DNA from: Owenia fusiformis
Lineage: Eukaryota > Annelida > Polychaeta > Sabellida > Oweniidae
Reading direction: 5' to 3'
DNA: 64,000 nt
Assembly: GCA_903813345.2 (NCBI GenBank)
Contig: CAIIXF020000012.1
Location: forward strand, 35,322,528 to 35,386,527
Shown: one piece after another, positions 45,029 through 54,685 of the stretch
Layout of the letters: every line of letters begins with the position of its first letter
Position numbering within the stretch: position 1 is the first letter of the stretch
Notes under the pieces: model-generated
What the model was told of the DNA's origin: nothing
Database searches by the model: none
What the model saw: only the letters and a program-made list of their open reading frames with translations
Made by a program: the position numbers and the translations under genes

Positions 45029-45231
45029 GCAAAACGTCACTCCCACATCTTGTAGGCTCTAAAGCTAAATCCGTTGGACAGGGAGACCTGCTAAAGACGC
45101 ATATCACTGGTGTAATATCTCATTGCCATGGGTTGTTTAGGACATTTATTGACACCTGTGAATACCCGCATGATTCCAACCTATCAGTCAACGTTATTCT
45201 CCTCGTGTTGCAAGCAATCGCTGCAAAAATG
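45029..45231 (+). CDS. DUF7869-like gene, second recognised exon
   Basis: Acceptor ATTTCTTCAG, donor ATG|GTATGTG. It completes the DGMDQ-x-KT-x-LP motif (GKTSLPHLVG) and continues ...THITGVISHCHGLFRTF and HDSNLSVNVILLVLQAIA. The H-x-HG...HDSN pattern is typical of the family. Phase 1 in, phase 0 out, both agreeing with the neighbours. No stop or frameshift. Confidence 0.75.
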
Positions 45232-45485
45232 GTATGTGATCATATAGACTATAGTATAATTGTCTACAGGCTGTATATTTTCATAACCAATTCATAAAAA
45301 ACACGTTTTCTTAAATGACCTCGGTCTTGCTTCAAGACTGTAGCCTTTTTTCTTTTTATCAACCCAATGTCTAGTGGCAGTGGGGCATCACAGGGGTTAG
45401 AACCTAGACTATAAATGTAAATTACATGACAGTTTTAAATAGTAGTGTTTGTACAAATACTTGTACATTAATTGTTGATTTTTAG

Positions 45486-45602
45486 GGTAACAAATTGCCC
45501 CCCACACTTTATCTTCAAGCCGATAACTGTTGGAGGGAGAACAAAAATCGATTCATGCTTGGATTCTGTGAACTCCTTATTAGGAATGGCGTTTTTAAAG
45601 AG
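45486..45602 (+). CDS. DUF7869-like gene, third recognised exon
   Basis: Acceptor GATTTTTAG, donor GAG|GTAATT, exactly 39 codons. It holds LPPTLYLQADNCWRENKNRF, the central conserved block of the family (LQ-x-DN-x-x-REN-KN). The Asp and Glu here, with the Asp of IIFDGMDQ and the acidic HTHEDID block in the next exon, have the spacing of an RNase H-like (DDE/DEDD) nuclease; that reading is inference. Confidence 0.78.
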
Positions 45603-45899
45603 GTAATTAACTCAAAATCGAACCAATGGATACCATCGATGACTAGAATATATGTATATTTCCCCCGACGACAAGTTAAACTATGCATTTAAGAAATCGT
45701 ACAAAAATGATGTCACTGCAGAGTATGCTTGTAGTTATTCTTCAGAAATATATGTTCTGTATCTTAGTATATTAATATTTCTACTCCTTAAACTATCTCA
45801 ACTCAAATACGTTTGGAACAACTAACATTTGGCCATGCATATTTCCCCGTACATTACATAAGTTACGTTCTTAACAGTGAACGCGTGGTTTATTTGTAG

Positions 45900-46532
45900 A
45901 TCGAACTATCATTTTTAATAGTGGGACACACGCATGAGGACATCGATTCCTATTTCCACAAGATTGCTGATAGTCTCAGGCAACAAGAGGCAGAGACAAT
46001 GGATGATCTTCTTTATCTGCTGAAAAACGGACAAAGGATAAATGTTGTCTACGATTTCCGTAATTGGATAGAACCACACCTTAATGAGATAAAGCACCAT
46101 ACCAAACCTTTGCATTTTAAGTTTATTAAGATGTCAAACGGCGTAAAATTACTATATAAGGGGCTCCATACGCAACCGTGGGTTGAGGCTCCTTCCATTT
46201 TGAAAACTCTTCCGAAGGGGGAGCCAGTTTTGCAAAAACCAAATTTTGATAAATTGAATATCGATGGGATAGAACGAAACCAACGATTCTTACGACCCTT
46301 ATACAGTGACCAAAGTGACGCCAGCCAATATATCTGGTGGAAAAAGTATATTAAGCGTATACGAGCTTTTCTTTCATCCGATGCACTCGTGAATCAGTAT
46401 CTGCTGAAATGCAAAACACAGTGGATGTTGGCTGGATTGCCCAAATTGTCACATGAGGAGCAACCCACAATAGAGTCAGCGATTCCAAGCGAAGTCGTCA
46501 GAATGTTAGAAATAGAACAAGAACAACCAACG
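45900..46532 (+). CDS. DUF7869-like gene, fourth recognised exon
   Basis: Acceptor TTATTTGTAG, phase 0. It begins LSFLIVGHTHEDIDSYFHKI, the strongest motif of the family (VGHTHEDID), then about 190 residues of mixed charge containing WIEPHLNEIKHHTKPLHFKF and RFLRPLYSD. The best donor is ACG|GTGAGA at 46532/46533, because it leaves phase 0, which the next exon needs; reading on without splicing would reach TAA at 46572-46574. An alternative ending at that stop is possible and would give a complete, shorter protein without the basic tail. Confidence 0.78.
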
Positions 46533-47015
46533 GTGAGAGGTGTGATTACAAAGGAGCACTTGTGTGCTGGGTAAATGTATACATACAAGTACATATGTAT
46601 ATCCTGTATTCAGTAGTACTAAAGGTAAAGATATACCTTGTATCCTAAACCTCTCATTCCTTCATCTGTATACCATTGTATTGTAAATATAATTATACTA
46701 ATGATTATTCTGTTTGCCGACAGATTAATAATGTCTGGCAATTGCGAAATAACTAGCATGCCTGTATAAGAATACTCTAACTTGAACATAAAGGATTAGA
46801 TATCTTGGTTATATGGATATATAAGCACAAATGCCAAAGGGAAGGCTGACTAAAAACATTAAAGAAAATGGAAATGCATAGTTTAAACTATTTCTGCAAT
46901 AAAACAAAATTATTTTATCTTAAAATTAAATCGTTACATTAACAGGTTACATGATGTAATGATTGTTGTAACTCATTCATAGTCATCTGATTTTTACCTC
47001 GAATTATCATTCTAG

Positions 47016-47070
47016 ATTGTGGTGGGTAAAAAGACAGCTGCTAAAAGGAAGGGAGGCACACAAGGGACAG
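47016..47070 (+). CDS. DUF7869-like gene, fifth exon (short, basic)
   Basis: Acceptor ATCATTCTAG, donor CAG|GTATAT. It encodes IVVGKKTAAKRKGGTQGTG. Phase 0 in, phase 1 out. It starts a Lys/Arg-rich tail that resembles a nuclear localisation signal. Support comes only from splice sites, phase and composition. Confidence 0.55.
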
Positions 47071-47545
47071 GTATATTAAATCAATACTTCATCTATTAAA
47101 AAAAATTGTCAGTCCTAACATTCTTTAAAACACTTGATTGTAGCCTAGTATCACACTGCAACTTTTTAGGAAAGATTAATTCATAGTTATTTTACATTCA
47201 CTATGTTAAAATAAAATATTTCGAAAGATTTATTCCCCTTTGATAGTCAAATCATGACACGTTGGCGATGATACATGTATGAGTTTTAATGGGGTGCGTA
47301 TATATAAAACACAATGCACATTCGAATTATAAATGAAGAAATGCTTCTTCACCGAACATAGGCACTTATTGTTTCAAATGACTAATTGTGACACGTGATT
47401 GTAGCCTAGTATCACGTAGGGTATGTCCTTGTGGGCTTATTGTCCTAAACATTGTGTTAATCAAATTTCCTCATGAAAGGTTTGTTTTGTATTGTGTATT
47501 ATTTAACTATTGAATAATTTATCAGGCTTACACCCATGCTTCCAG

Positions 47546-47620
47546 ACAAATCTGCTAAAAGAAAAAAACAATCTCGTGGGAGAGTGGGACAAAGCAAAAC
47601 AAGTAACAGATTAGATGAAG
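47546..47620 (+). CDS. DUF7869-like gene, sixth exon (short, basic)
   Basis: Acceptor CATGCTTCCAG, donor GAAG|GTAAAA; 25 codons, phase 1 in and out. It encodes KSAKRKKQSRGRVGQSKTSN, a second basic cluster. An earlier AG at 47525 would put a stop in frame, so I chose this acceptor. Confidence 0.55.
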
Positions 47621-47796
47621 GTAAAAATGTTCTCTTTCAATTTGTATTTTACCACGTGATGAGTCAATAAACGAATGCATAGAACAAACTTCGTCTAGGA
47701 TTCAGTCTATTATGAAAAAAATATTTAAACTATGTGTGAGTTTTCAAAATCAACTTTAAATCAATTTCAAATCAATCATTTTTGCATATAATTTAG

Positions 47797-47889
47797 GTGA
47801 AGTTCAGAAAACCTTTTCTAAAAGGACGCCCTGCTCTGAGGAAAATGTGCAAGGGAAAAGAAAAACGACGAAGTTGAGGCAGAAAATCG
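47797..47889 (+). CDS. DUF7869-like gene, seventh exon (basic)
   Basis: Acceptor TATAATTTAG, donor ATCG|GTATGC; 31 codons, phase 1 in and out. It encodes GEVQKTFSKRTPCSEENVQG, then KRKTTKLRQKI. It has the same Lys/Arg/Thr-rich character as the two exons before it. Confidence 0.55.
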
Positions 47890-48223
47890 GTATGCTTTAT
47901 AATTCTTGATAATATAATGTAGTAATGAAAACTACTAATCAAAAGCTTTAAAGCTAACATTAATTTCATTATATTACTTCCATATTATCAATTCCTATTT
48001 GTTACAGACATACTATTTAGAAAAATAATGGTTAGAATCATTGAATTCACTCCATATGTTTTTAAGAAGTCCATTTTCAGAGTGATAGCCATTCAATTAC
48101 AATATTTAAGTGAAAACAAACTTTAAGAAGTTGCAATGGGAACCCATCACACCCATGTACATATTTTCAAGGCATTAGTTGAAACTAACCATTATAATCA
48201 TTCTTTGTTTATCTTTTTTTCAG

Positions 48224-48546
48224 TGAATCGCTGCAGGTCTGAAAACTTCCATTTTCAGCCCTGGGGACAGTTTATACCATATGATCTAACAAAGGACATT
48301 TGGATACTTTTTATTATCAACCTCGAGGTTTACATTGATCTAATTTTCGACTTCATTTTCTTATACCAATACATGAATCTGATGTATCTACTTTATCTTG
48401 CAATATTGAAAGCACACATTCGAGAGCACATCGATCAGTCTATTTCTCTGAAATCAGCACAGAAACATTGCAACATTCCATATCATCGTGATATGATGCT
48501 CACATCTGGTCGTAATATAACGGTCTTGGAAGTGACGGTAGGCTGA
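48224..48546 (+). CDS. DUF7869-like gene, last recognised exon
   Basis: Acceptor ATCTTTTTTTCAG with a good pyrimidine tract, phase 1. It encodes NRCRSENFHFQPWGQFIPYD and continues open to TGA at 48544-48546, through a hydrophobic stretch around 48300-48400 and then HCNIPYHRDMMLTSGRN. The hydrophobic part reads like intron or UTR sequence, so the true exon may be shorter or contain an unrecognised intron. A possible donor ACG|GTAGGC lies at 48537/48538. Confidence 0.45.
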
Positions 48547-49119
48547 GATTTGGCGCAGTATGATTATATAAATGACCAATGTCATGTCAGATAACTGTGC
48601 ACATACGACATAGGATATAATTATAAGTTGTAGTTATTACTGATTAAGAATATTCATTACTGAAAGTAGTTCAACTAGAAAACTTATTTACGGATCGCAA
48701 TCTTGTCTTATGTGGACATTTCTATAAAAACAGTCATTTTGTATTCTAATAGAGGCAGCCTAAAATTAAAGTATTATGGTTGTGATTTGTAACAACATAC
48801 AAATTCATACAGACCATTTTGTCTAATGTGAACATGTTTATATTGAAGAAGTGATGTAAGGTATTTTTAGAATAGCAGTTCTCATCATGGCAGGGTTCAG
48901 TCCACATGTCTGTGACAGTTATTCACAAAGATTTTAGACATGCTAAGTGCAGTGGCTTATAGGGAGGGTAGGGACCATGGCACCACCTTTTTCACTAAAA
49001 TGGGTAACGGACAAAATTAACAGATCATTAGACCGGCTAAAGAAATACTTATAAAGTACCTCGTACCTGCTTACTTTGATACCTTGTTATCTTTTTTGTT
49101 TTCACCCCGGCTGCCTTGT
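48547..49119. other. Gene-free stretch
   Basis: AT-rich DNA behind the last recognised exon; it could be 3' UTR or intergenic. No further exon, repeat or RNA gene was recognised. Confidence 0.45.
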
Positions 49120-49557
49120 CATAAAGTCTTCTATGGAAATTCCTAAACAGGCAGCCATTTCCGTAGTATATATATTTCTATATACATTGTTAGTTTGCCT
49201 CGTATATTTCTATATATATTGTTAACTTGCCTCGTATAGAAAATTCTATACGGACACGTTTAGGGTATGCTATAGAAATGTCTATACAGGCAGTCATTCC
49301 CCTAGTATAGATATTTCTATAAACATTGTTAACTTGCCTCGGATAGAAATTTCTTTGTGGACAGTAATTGGATATGCTATAAAATTTTTTATACAGGCAG
49401 CCATTTTCCTAGTATAGATATTTTTATATACATTGTTAGCTTGCCTCGTAAAGAAATGTCTATACTGACAGTTATAGGGTATGCTATAGAAATTTCTATA
49501 CGGACAGGTATAGGGTATGCTATAGAAATTTCTATACGGACAGTTATACATTTTTAG
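49120..49557 (+). repeat. Minisatellite built on the palindrome TATAGAAATTTCTATA
   Basis: About seven units, alternating a phrase like TATAGAAATTTCTATACGGA plus CAGTTATAGGGTATGC with one like GTATAGATATTTCTATATAC plus ATTGTTAACTTGCCTCG. Individual units are self-complementary. Frames on both strands (66 and 88 codons) are repeat products. Confidence 0.85.
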
Positions 49558-49905
49558 CATATATTGGAAGCAATAACTTAAAGTATTAACACTGATTTAC
49601 AAATATAAAATAAATGTTGCTGTTTAATTTACAAATTGTCTATCTGGAATAAAGTATCTCATTTCAAAAATTACATTTTACAATGGTGTTTTTCTATTTT
49701 TTGACTCAAATAAAAGGAACAAATGGTTTTTTCCTTTATCAAATAGTCAGGACCTTGTATATTTTCTATTTTGGTTGGGCCAGACTGACATATACTTCCA
49801 TGTTATAAACTTGAATTAGTCACATGATTCATGAAAAAGTGTTGGTTGAATCTGTTTGAAACTCGAATGGTATACTATGGGATGACCCTGTCAATATACC
49901 TATGG
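49558..49905. other. Gene-free stretch between two minisatellites
   Basis: About 350 bp of AT-rich DNA. I see nothing that I can support. Confidence 0.45.
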
Positions 49906-50358
49906 GTAGCCATGCTTCATATTTTAATTTTGTGAAAAACTACGGTTGCCATTCGTCATTTTTTGATTGTGAGAAGATAGAGAAGCTACGGTTGCAATGC
50001 GTCATATCTTGATTTTGTGAAAAACTACGGTAGCCATTCGTCAGATTTTGATTTTGTAAAGATAGCAAAACAACGATTGGCATGGGTCATATTTTTATTT
50101 TGTGGAAAAACTACGGTTGCCATACGTTATATTCTGATTTTGAGAAGATAGAGAAGATACGGTTGCAATGCGTCATATATTGATTTTGTGAAAAACTACG
50201 GTTGTCATACGTCATATTTTGATTTTTTGAAGATAGAAAGAATACGGTTGCCATGCGTCATATTTTGTGAAAACTACAGTTACCATACGTAATATTTTGA
50301 TTTTATGAAAAGGTACGGTTGCCATACGTTATATTTTGATTTTGTGAAAATCTATGGT
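49906..50358 (+). repeat. Minisatellite with core TACGGTTGCCATACGTCATA
   Basis: About nine units of 42-48 bp: TTTTGATTTTGTGAAAAACTA-type spacer then CGGTTGCCAT(A/T)CGTCATAT. Units alternate between GTGAAAAACT and GAAGATAGAGAA spacers, suggesting a two-unit higher-order period. The flank down to about 50870 still shows related words (CCGTATGCC, CGTATGGCC, GTCGCCGTAGG). Confidence 0.85.
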
Positions 50359-51633
50359 TGGCAATGGGTGTCCGTATGCATGGCGAGCGCAATCATCTTT
50401 ATTTTAATTGCAATTCAAAAAGGTCAATTGTAACCCATAAAACCTTAGGACAGCAACGAGACGACCGTATGCCCGACGTATGGCCACCGTGCAACCGGTT
50501 TAGCTACGACCTGTTTATTCTACGATGACCGTAGAAATCAAAATAGCTGTTAGTTTGAGTTATCATTTCTAAAGCGAATATTAGAGAAACTACTGCCTCC
50601 ATACCGCCGCTTTGTGGTCTCCATACGACATAGAAATTATAAGTCGGAGTAATTAGCTTTTTTCATTGCTGAGGTAAAAGAAGAAATTTACAACCCACAG
50701 ACAAACAATACAAGGACACAAGGAAATCGTACGTCGGGCACAGGGCAAACTTGCGGCTGCCCTGGGACTTGATGTGTTAGAATTTACAGGAGGGTCGCCG
50801 TAGGACCCGCCTGCAACCGCTTTGCCTACCTAGTAAGGTTTTTGTCAAGATAAACTACGCCCACCGTATCGGTTTTACATTTCAAAATGACACTTCAAAT
50901 ATTTTTCCTTACATTAGTTCTATTATTACGTTTAAATTAAAGGCCTTAGCAGAAGATCAATAGGACAGATTTGATGCAATTCGAAATTGTTAACATCAAG
51001 CTACAATGCTATACTCTGATGGACACTGTGTTCAGACCAAGGGAAAGATCAATACCCGGTGATTTCAGCGGGAAGTGGCGTTTCGTTCAGTGGATGAGCT
51101 GCGCGCGCACGCATAAATGTGATTATCCAATATATTTAGGGGAGGGCTATTTGAAATAGTTTTTGGTCTCAGGCGCGACCCAGGGTTGTTGTCTTAAGGA
51201 CATTTCGTTGAAAATGAGCCATTCGGCTGATAATTGGTAAGAGTTTGCGATCTTATAATGTATAACTGTTACTCAGACACATCTTTTGACACGATTCTGT
51301 TGGAAATAAGCTTTGAACCGAGAGATATTCACGATTGATATGCACATTTTTGATTGTGCCATTACTTTTCCATTGCACAATCCATGTATTGATAGAAGTA
51401 ACATTAATAATGCAGATTGTTTACCTTCAATACATGGCAGACACTACATATCGGTCTATTAAATACCAGTTTGTGCCAAGTGTCTCACATATTCGATCAA
51501 AACTTGCCATGCAAACATGTTAGTCTACTTTACTGCCCCCCTTGCTGTAACAAGGAACCCAAAACACATTAAAACGTAAACATAAACCAATTAGTCACTT
51601 CACTTTGAAAGTGGGGGTGTTAGCAAATGTGTA
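50359..51633. other. Gene-free stretch
   Basis: It includes a 62-codon frame at 50971-51159 (MMQFEIVNIKLQ...) that I do not recognise and cannot support as a gene or exon. No other feature was seen. Confidence 0.45.
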
Positions 51634-52074
51634 TTAGCCCATAAGAAGTAGATTCTTTGTTTTGCGTCCTGGCAAAATCCAAATCATGCAAGGGTACAAG
51701 GAAAACAAACACAAACTCAAGAAAAAACACATACTTGTTTGCTGAAAAATGTATACACTTTATGGGCATAAAAAGGGATGACATACCAATTTGCAGTGAT
51801 TACAAACACATATCTATACATTTTATACAATATATTTAAACTTCAAGGGTAAAAAATAAGAAAATACACAATGTATGCCAAAATAAATATAACACTGTCA
51901 ATTTTGACGCACATCAAATTATCCGCCATTTCGTCTGATTCTGATTGAACGAAATGTAATGGTACTTTCAGACCCTTGTGATTGCTATTTTGATGTGTTT
52001 GTTTTTTCTGATTTACTCAAAATCGTGCAAGCAAGTGGACGCAAAACAAAGAATCTACTTCTTATGGCCTTAGC
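51634..52074. repeat. MITE-like hairpin element, about 440 bp
   Basis: CCATAAGAAGTAGATTCTTT plus GTTTTGCGTCC at 51638-51668 is answered by its inverse GGACGCAAAACAAAGAATCT plus ACTTCTTATGG at 52034-52065. TTAG borders both sides (51632-51635 and about 52067-52070), a possible target duplication. The centre is AT-rich with no transposase. Confidence 0.72.
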
Positions 52075-53590
52075 AGAATACGTTGTGTGCATGGACTAAC
52101 ACAATATCAGTGGTCATTTACTGTGTCAACTAAGTAACCCTTGCATATCGTGCTCACTCAAGTATTGAGTATTTTTTTATGATCTAAATGTTTGTGGTTT
52201 ATAAAAAAAAAAGTGATATATTTTAGTTAGAAATGCATTAATTAATATATTCATTCAAACAACACTAGAACGCGGGAATAAAGAGCAATGGTGACAAAAT
52301 GCAGACAGAATTTTCCGTAAGGGTTTCAAACATTTCTGAACACAATCATACATGTACTTCATGTGTACTGTTATTTTTAGTGCTGTATTTATAGATATAA
52401 TTTCGGGTATTAAAATCATATTTTCCAGCAATGACTTCAAATTCGGAACCACACCCATATTACATTTTCTTCAATAACTCCAAAGATTTGTAAACATTGA
52501 CCATGTGCATATAAATTCAGATTTCACGAGCTCTTTCCTATTCGAGTACCTCATACACCCCTGCATGGATTTGAGTTGGATTCGCCTTTTATACGTGAGC
52601 CGACACACTCGCAAACGCTGATTGGATAAAGATTGCGAGAATCTTTAAATAGTTTTATATTTCCATCCACGGCCTGGAGCCTGGGTGTGTTTGTTTCTTA
52701 TGTGTATGCTTGTGCATGGACTTCTAATCACTAGCAGAATTTAACATAATGCAAACTCGACATTATAACTCATGCTGTAACATTTTGACTTCGCTTGAAA
52801 ACATTAGGAATTATTTTCTTGCCAATCAATCATGAATCACAATCAAAACTTTCAGAATGATCAATCAGGCAATGGTCCAAATCAAGTTATAACATTATAT
52901 GATATTCAGCAAGAAGTCCGGTAGAAATACAGAATATTTAAACATCAAAGCTGAAAGTTAAAAGCTAATCTGTCAATTTTCTGTCTGCAAAAGAGCGTTT
53001 ACATTTGACACAATAACAGACTGAGGCTTTGAAATCTAGGATTCCCCAGGAAAATATGACGTCATACTAATTAGCATAAGGATTTCCCTATTGGTCTGCG
53101 TCGAGCCTTGTTCGAAAACACAATCCATAAATACATGCTAATTTCTAAGGAAATAGGAAGTGTATAACGTGTTTATCGATTTTGTTTAAAGATTTAATCA
53201 ATTATCAAATTGTTTTAGTGGATAAAGTGGTCACACTTGCTTCAATTCATAGCGTAATCGACGGATAGAAACTGACCGAATTCCTACCCCGTATTACTGT
53301 AGGCTATTAAGCACAGTGACCTACAGAGGGCGCTATCACAAATAAGTACTGCACGAACCGATAAATTCCCGGGTATTGTAACGCCCTTGTTCAGACATCA
53401 AACCTACAGAGCACGTACAAATCACATAGCAGCACTGCTGAATGGATAACGAAAATAAAAGACACTCATTTGTATTTAACACTCAGATACGATTTAAATT
53501 AATACAAATCAAGAAGCTTTTCATTGAACAATCACTGAATTACTCTAAGCTGACTGCCAGAGACAAACTAGCTATTTGAATCCAGATTCA
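52075..53590. other. Gene-free stretch upstream of the receptor minisatellite
   Basis: No exon with a convincing signal peptide or lectin motif was found, although the missing 5' exon(s) of the receptor gene could lie here or before it. A direct reading shows only frames below 70 codons. ACAGAGGGCGCTATCAC near 53322 is a CpG-bearing phrase of unknown meaning. Confidence 0.4.
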
Positions 53591-53691
53591 TACCATTTTT
53601 TTAGATTTATGCCCAAATGGCTACAGATACTAGATATAGTACTGGATCTATTTACGTCTTTATATTTCAGATATATGCCCAAATGTCTACA
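53591..53691 (+). repeat. Left remainder of the 58-60-bp exon-edge minisatellite
   Basis: Two diverged units (TTATGCCCAAATGGCTACAG... and ATATGCCCAAATGTCTACAG...) with the GTCTTTATATTTCAG segment between them match the array at 56925-57836. The LINE between 53692 and about 56924 separates them, so array and remainder were once continuous. Confidence 0.85.
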
Positions 53692-53954
53692 GATTCAATT
53701 CAATTCAATTTATTTCCTTAATAATATAATAAAATACAGTACAGGTTTAACAGGTGACATCATTTCTGATGTTTATACCCGTACATGTTAAAGCATAATA
53801 TTACGAATATTAAGAGCAAGGTAAGGTCAAGGATTTATCAAACATATCAAGATTAAGTTTTCTCTAAGAGAAGATCGAGAGGAAGTTTTGATGGGGGAGG
53901 TGCATCACAGATATAAATATTTACAGGTTTAGTGTCCAGTACCCAGGCTTCGAG

Positions 53955-54614
53955 TTATATTTGTATATCATTTTTATATAAAATACATGAATATGAAAAG
54001 TGTAAAATGAAATCATGTATACAAAGCCAAAACATATTTCTTATATTTCGATTTAAGGCATTTACTCGACCTTGAATTTTTAATTTCTGAAGGGAGGTCA
54101 TTCCAAATAAATGGTCCGGAAATGAAAGCATCTTTCTTCCAAAGGATTCTGTTTTAAATTGGGGCAAGGCATAGTTGTATTTACCTCTTGTATCATACCT
54201 ATGTAATTCAATATGCCTTGTAAATAAGTTAGGAAATATATCATGCATATTGTTTTCATTATTTTGCCACTTAAAGAAAAATTCAGCCACGTTAACTTTG
54301 AATATATCATGGATGGTTAGAATTCTTAATTCTTTAAATAATGGTGAACTATGATCTCTATATCCACTGTGAGTAACTATTCTAGCAAATTTCTTTTGTA
54401 ATAAATGAAGTGAATTAATTGAGGTGATATTGGCGTTTCCCCAAATGATATTACTGTATGTTAAATAGGAATGAATTAGAGAATGATATATCGTCATGCA
54501 GGTTTTCCTATCTAGTAAATGGTTAATCTTATACAAAATGCCAACTATTCTCGATATTTTCATTTTGACTTTACTAATATGGTCATTCCATGTAAGGTGT
54601 TGGTCAATGATCAA
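53955..54614 (-). CDS. LINE ORF2, C-terminal part (after a frameshift)
   Basis: 219 codons, open upstream to about 54690 in this frame. It carries IIDQHLTWNDHISKVKMKI, the conserved block behind the RT palm in Jockey/CR1-like elements, then LIHSYLTYSNIIWG and LQKKFARIVT. It ends at a TAG/TAA near 53955 before the 3' UTR and tail. It belongs to the same protein as 54686-56924; the separation is one missing base in an A run. Confidence 0.88.
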   Translation of the reverse strand: MIIDQHLTWNDHISKVKMKISRIVGILYKINHLLDRKTCMTIYHSLIHSYLTYSNIIWGNANITSINSLHLLQKKFARIVTHSGYRDHSSPLFKELRILTIHDIFKVNVAEFFFKWQNNENNMHDIFPNLFTRHIELHRYDTRGKYNYALPQFKTESFGRKMLSFPDHLFGMTSLQKLKIQGRVNALNRNIRNMFWLCIHDFILHFSYSCILYKNDIQI

Positions 54615-54685
54615 TCCAAGAAAATTAGTATGTGTTACTCTTTCAATCTTTTTACCATCAATAAATATATCTAAATTTGTGGTAT

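Noticed and set aside
50971-51159. 62-codon frame as a small gene or exon
   Set aside because: No recognisable motif, no clear splice sites in phase with either neighbouring gene, and length within chance expectation.
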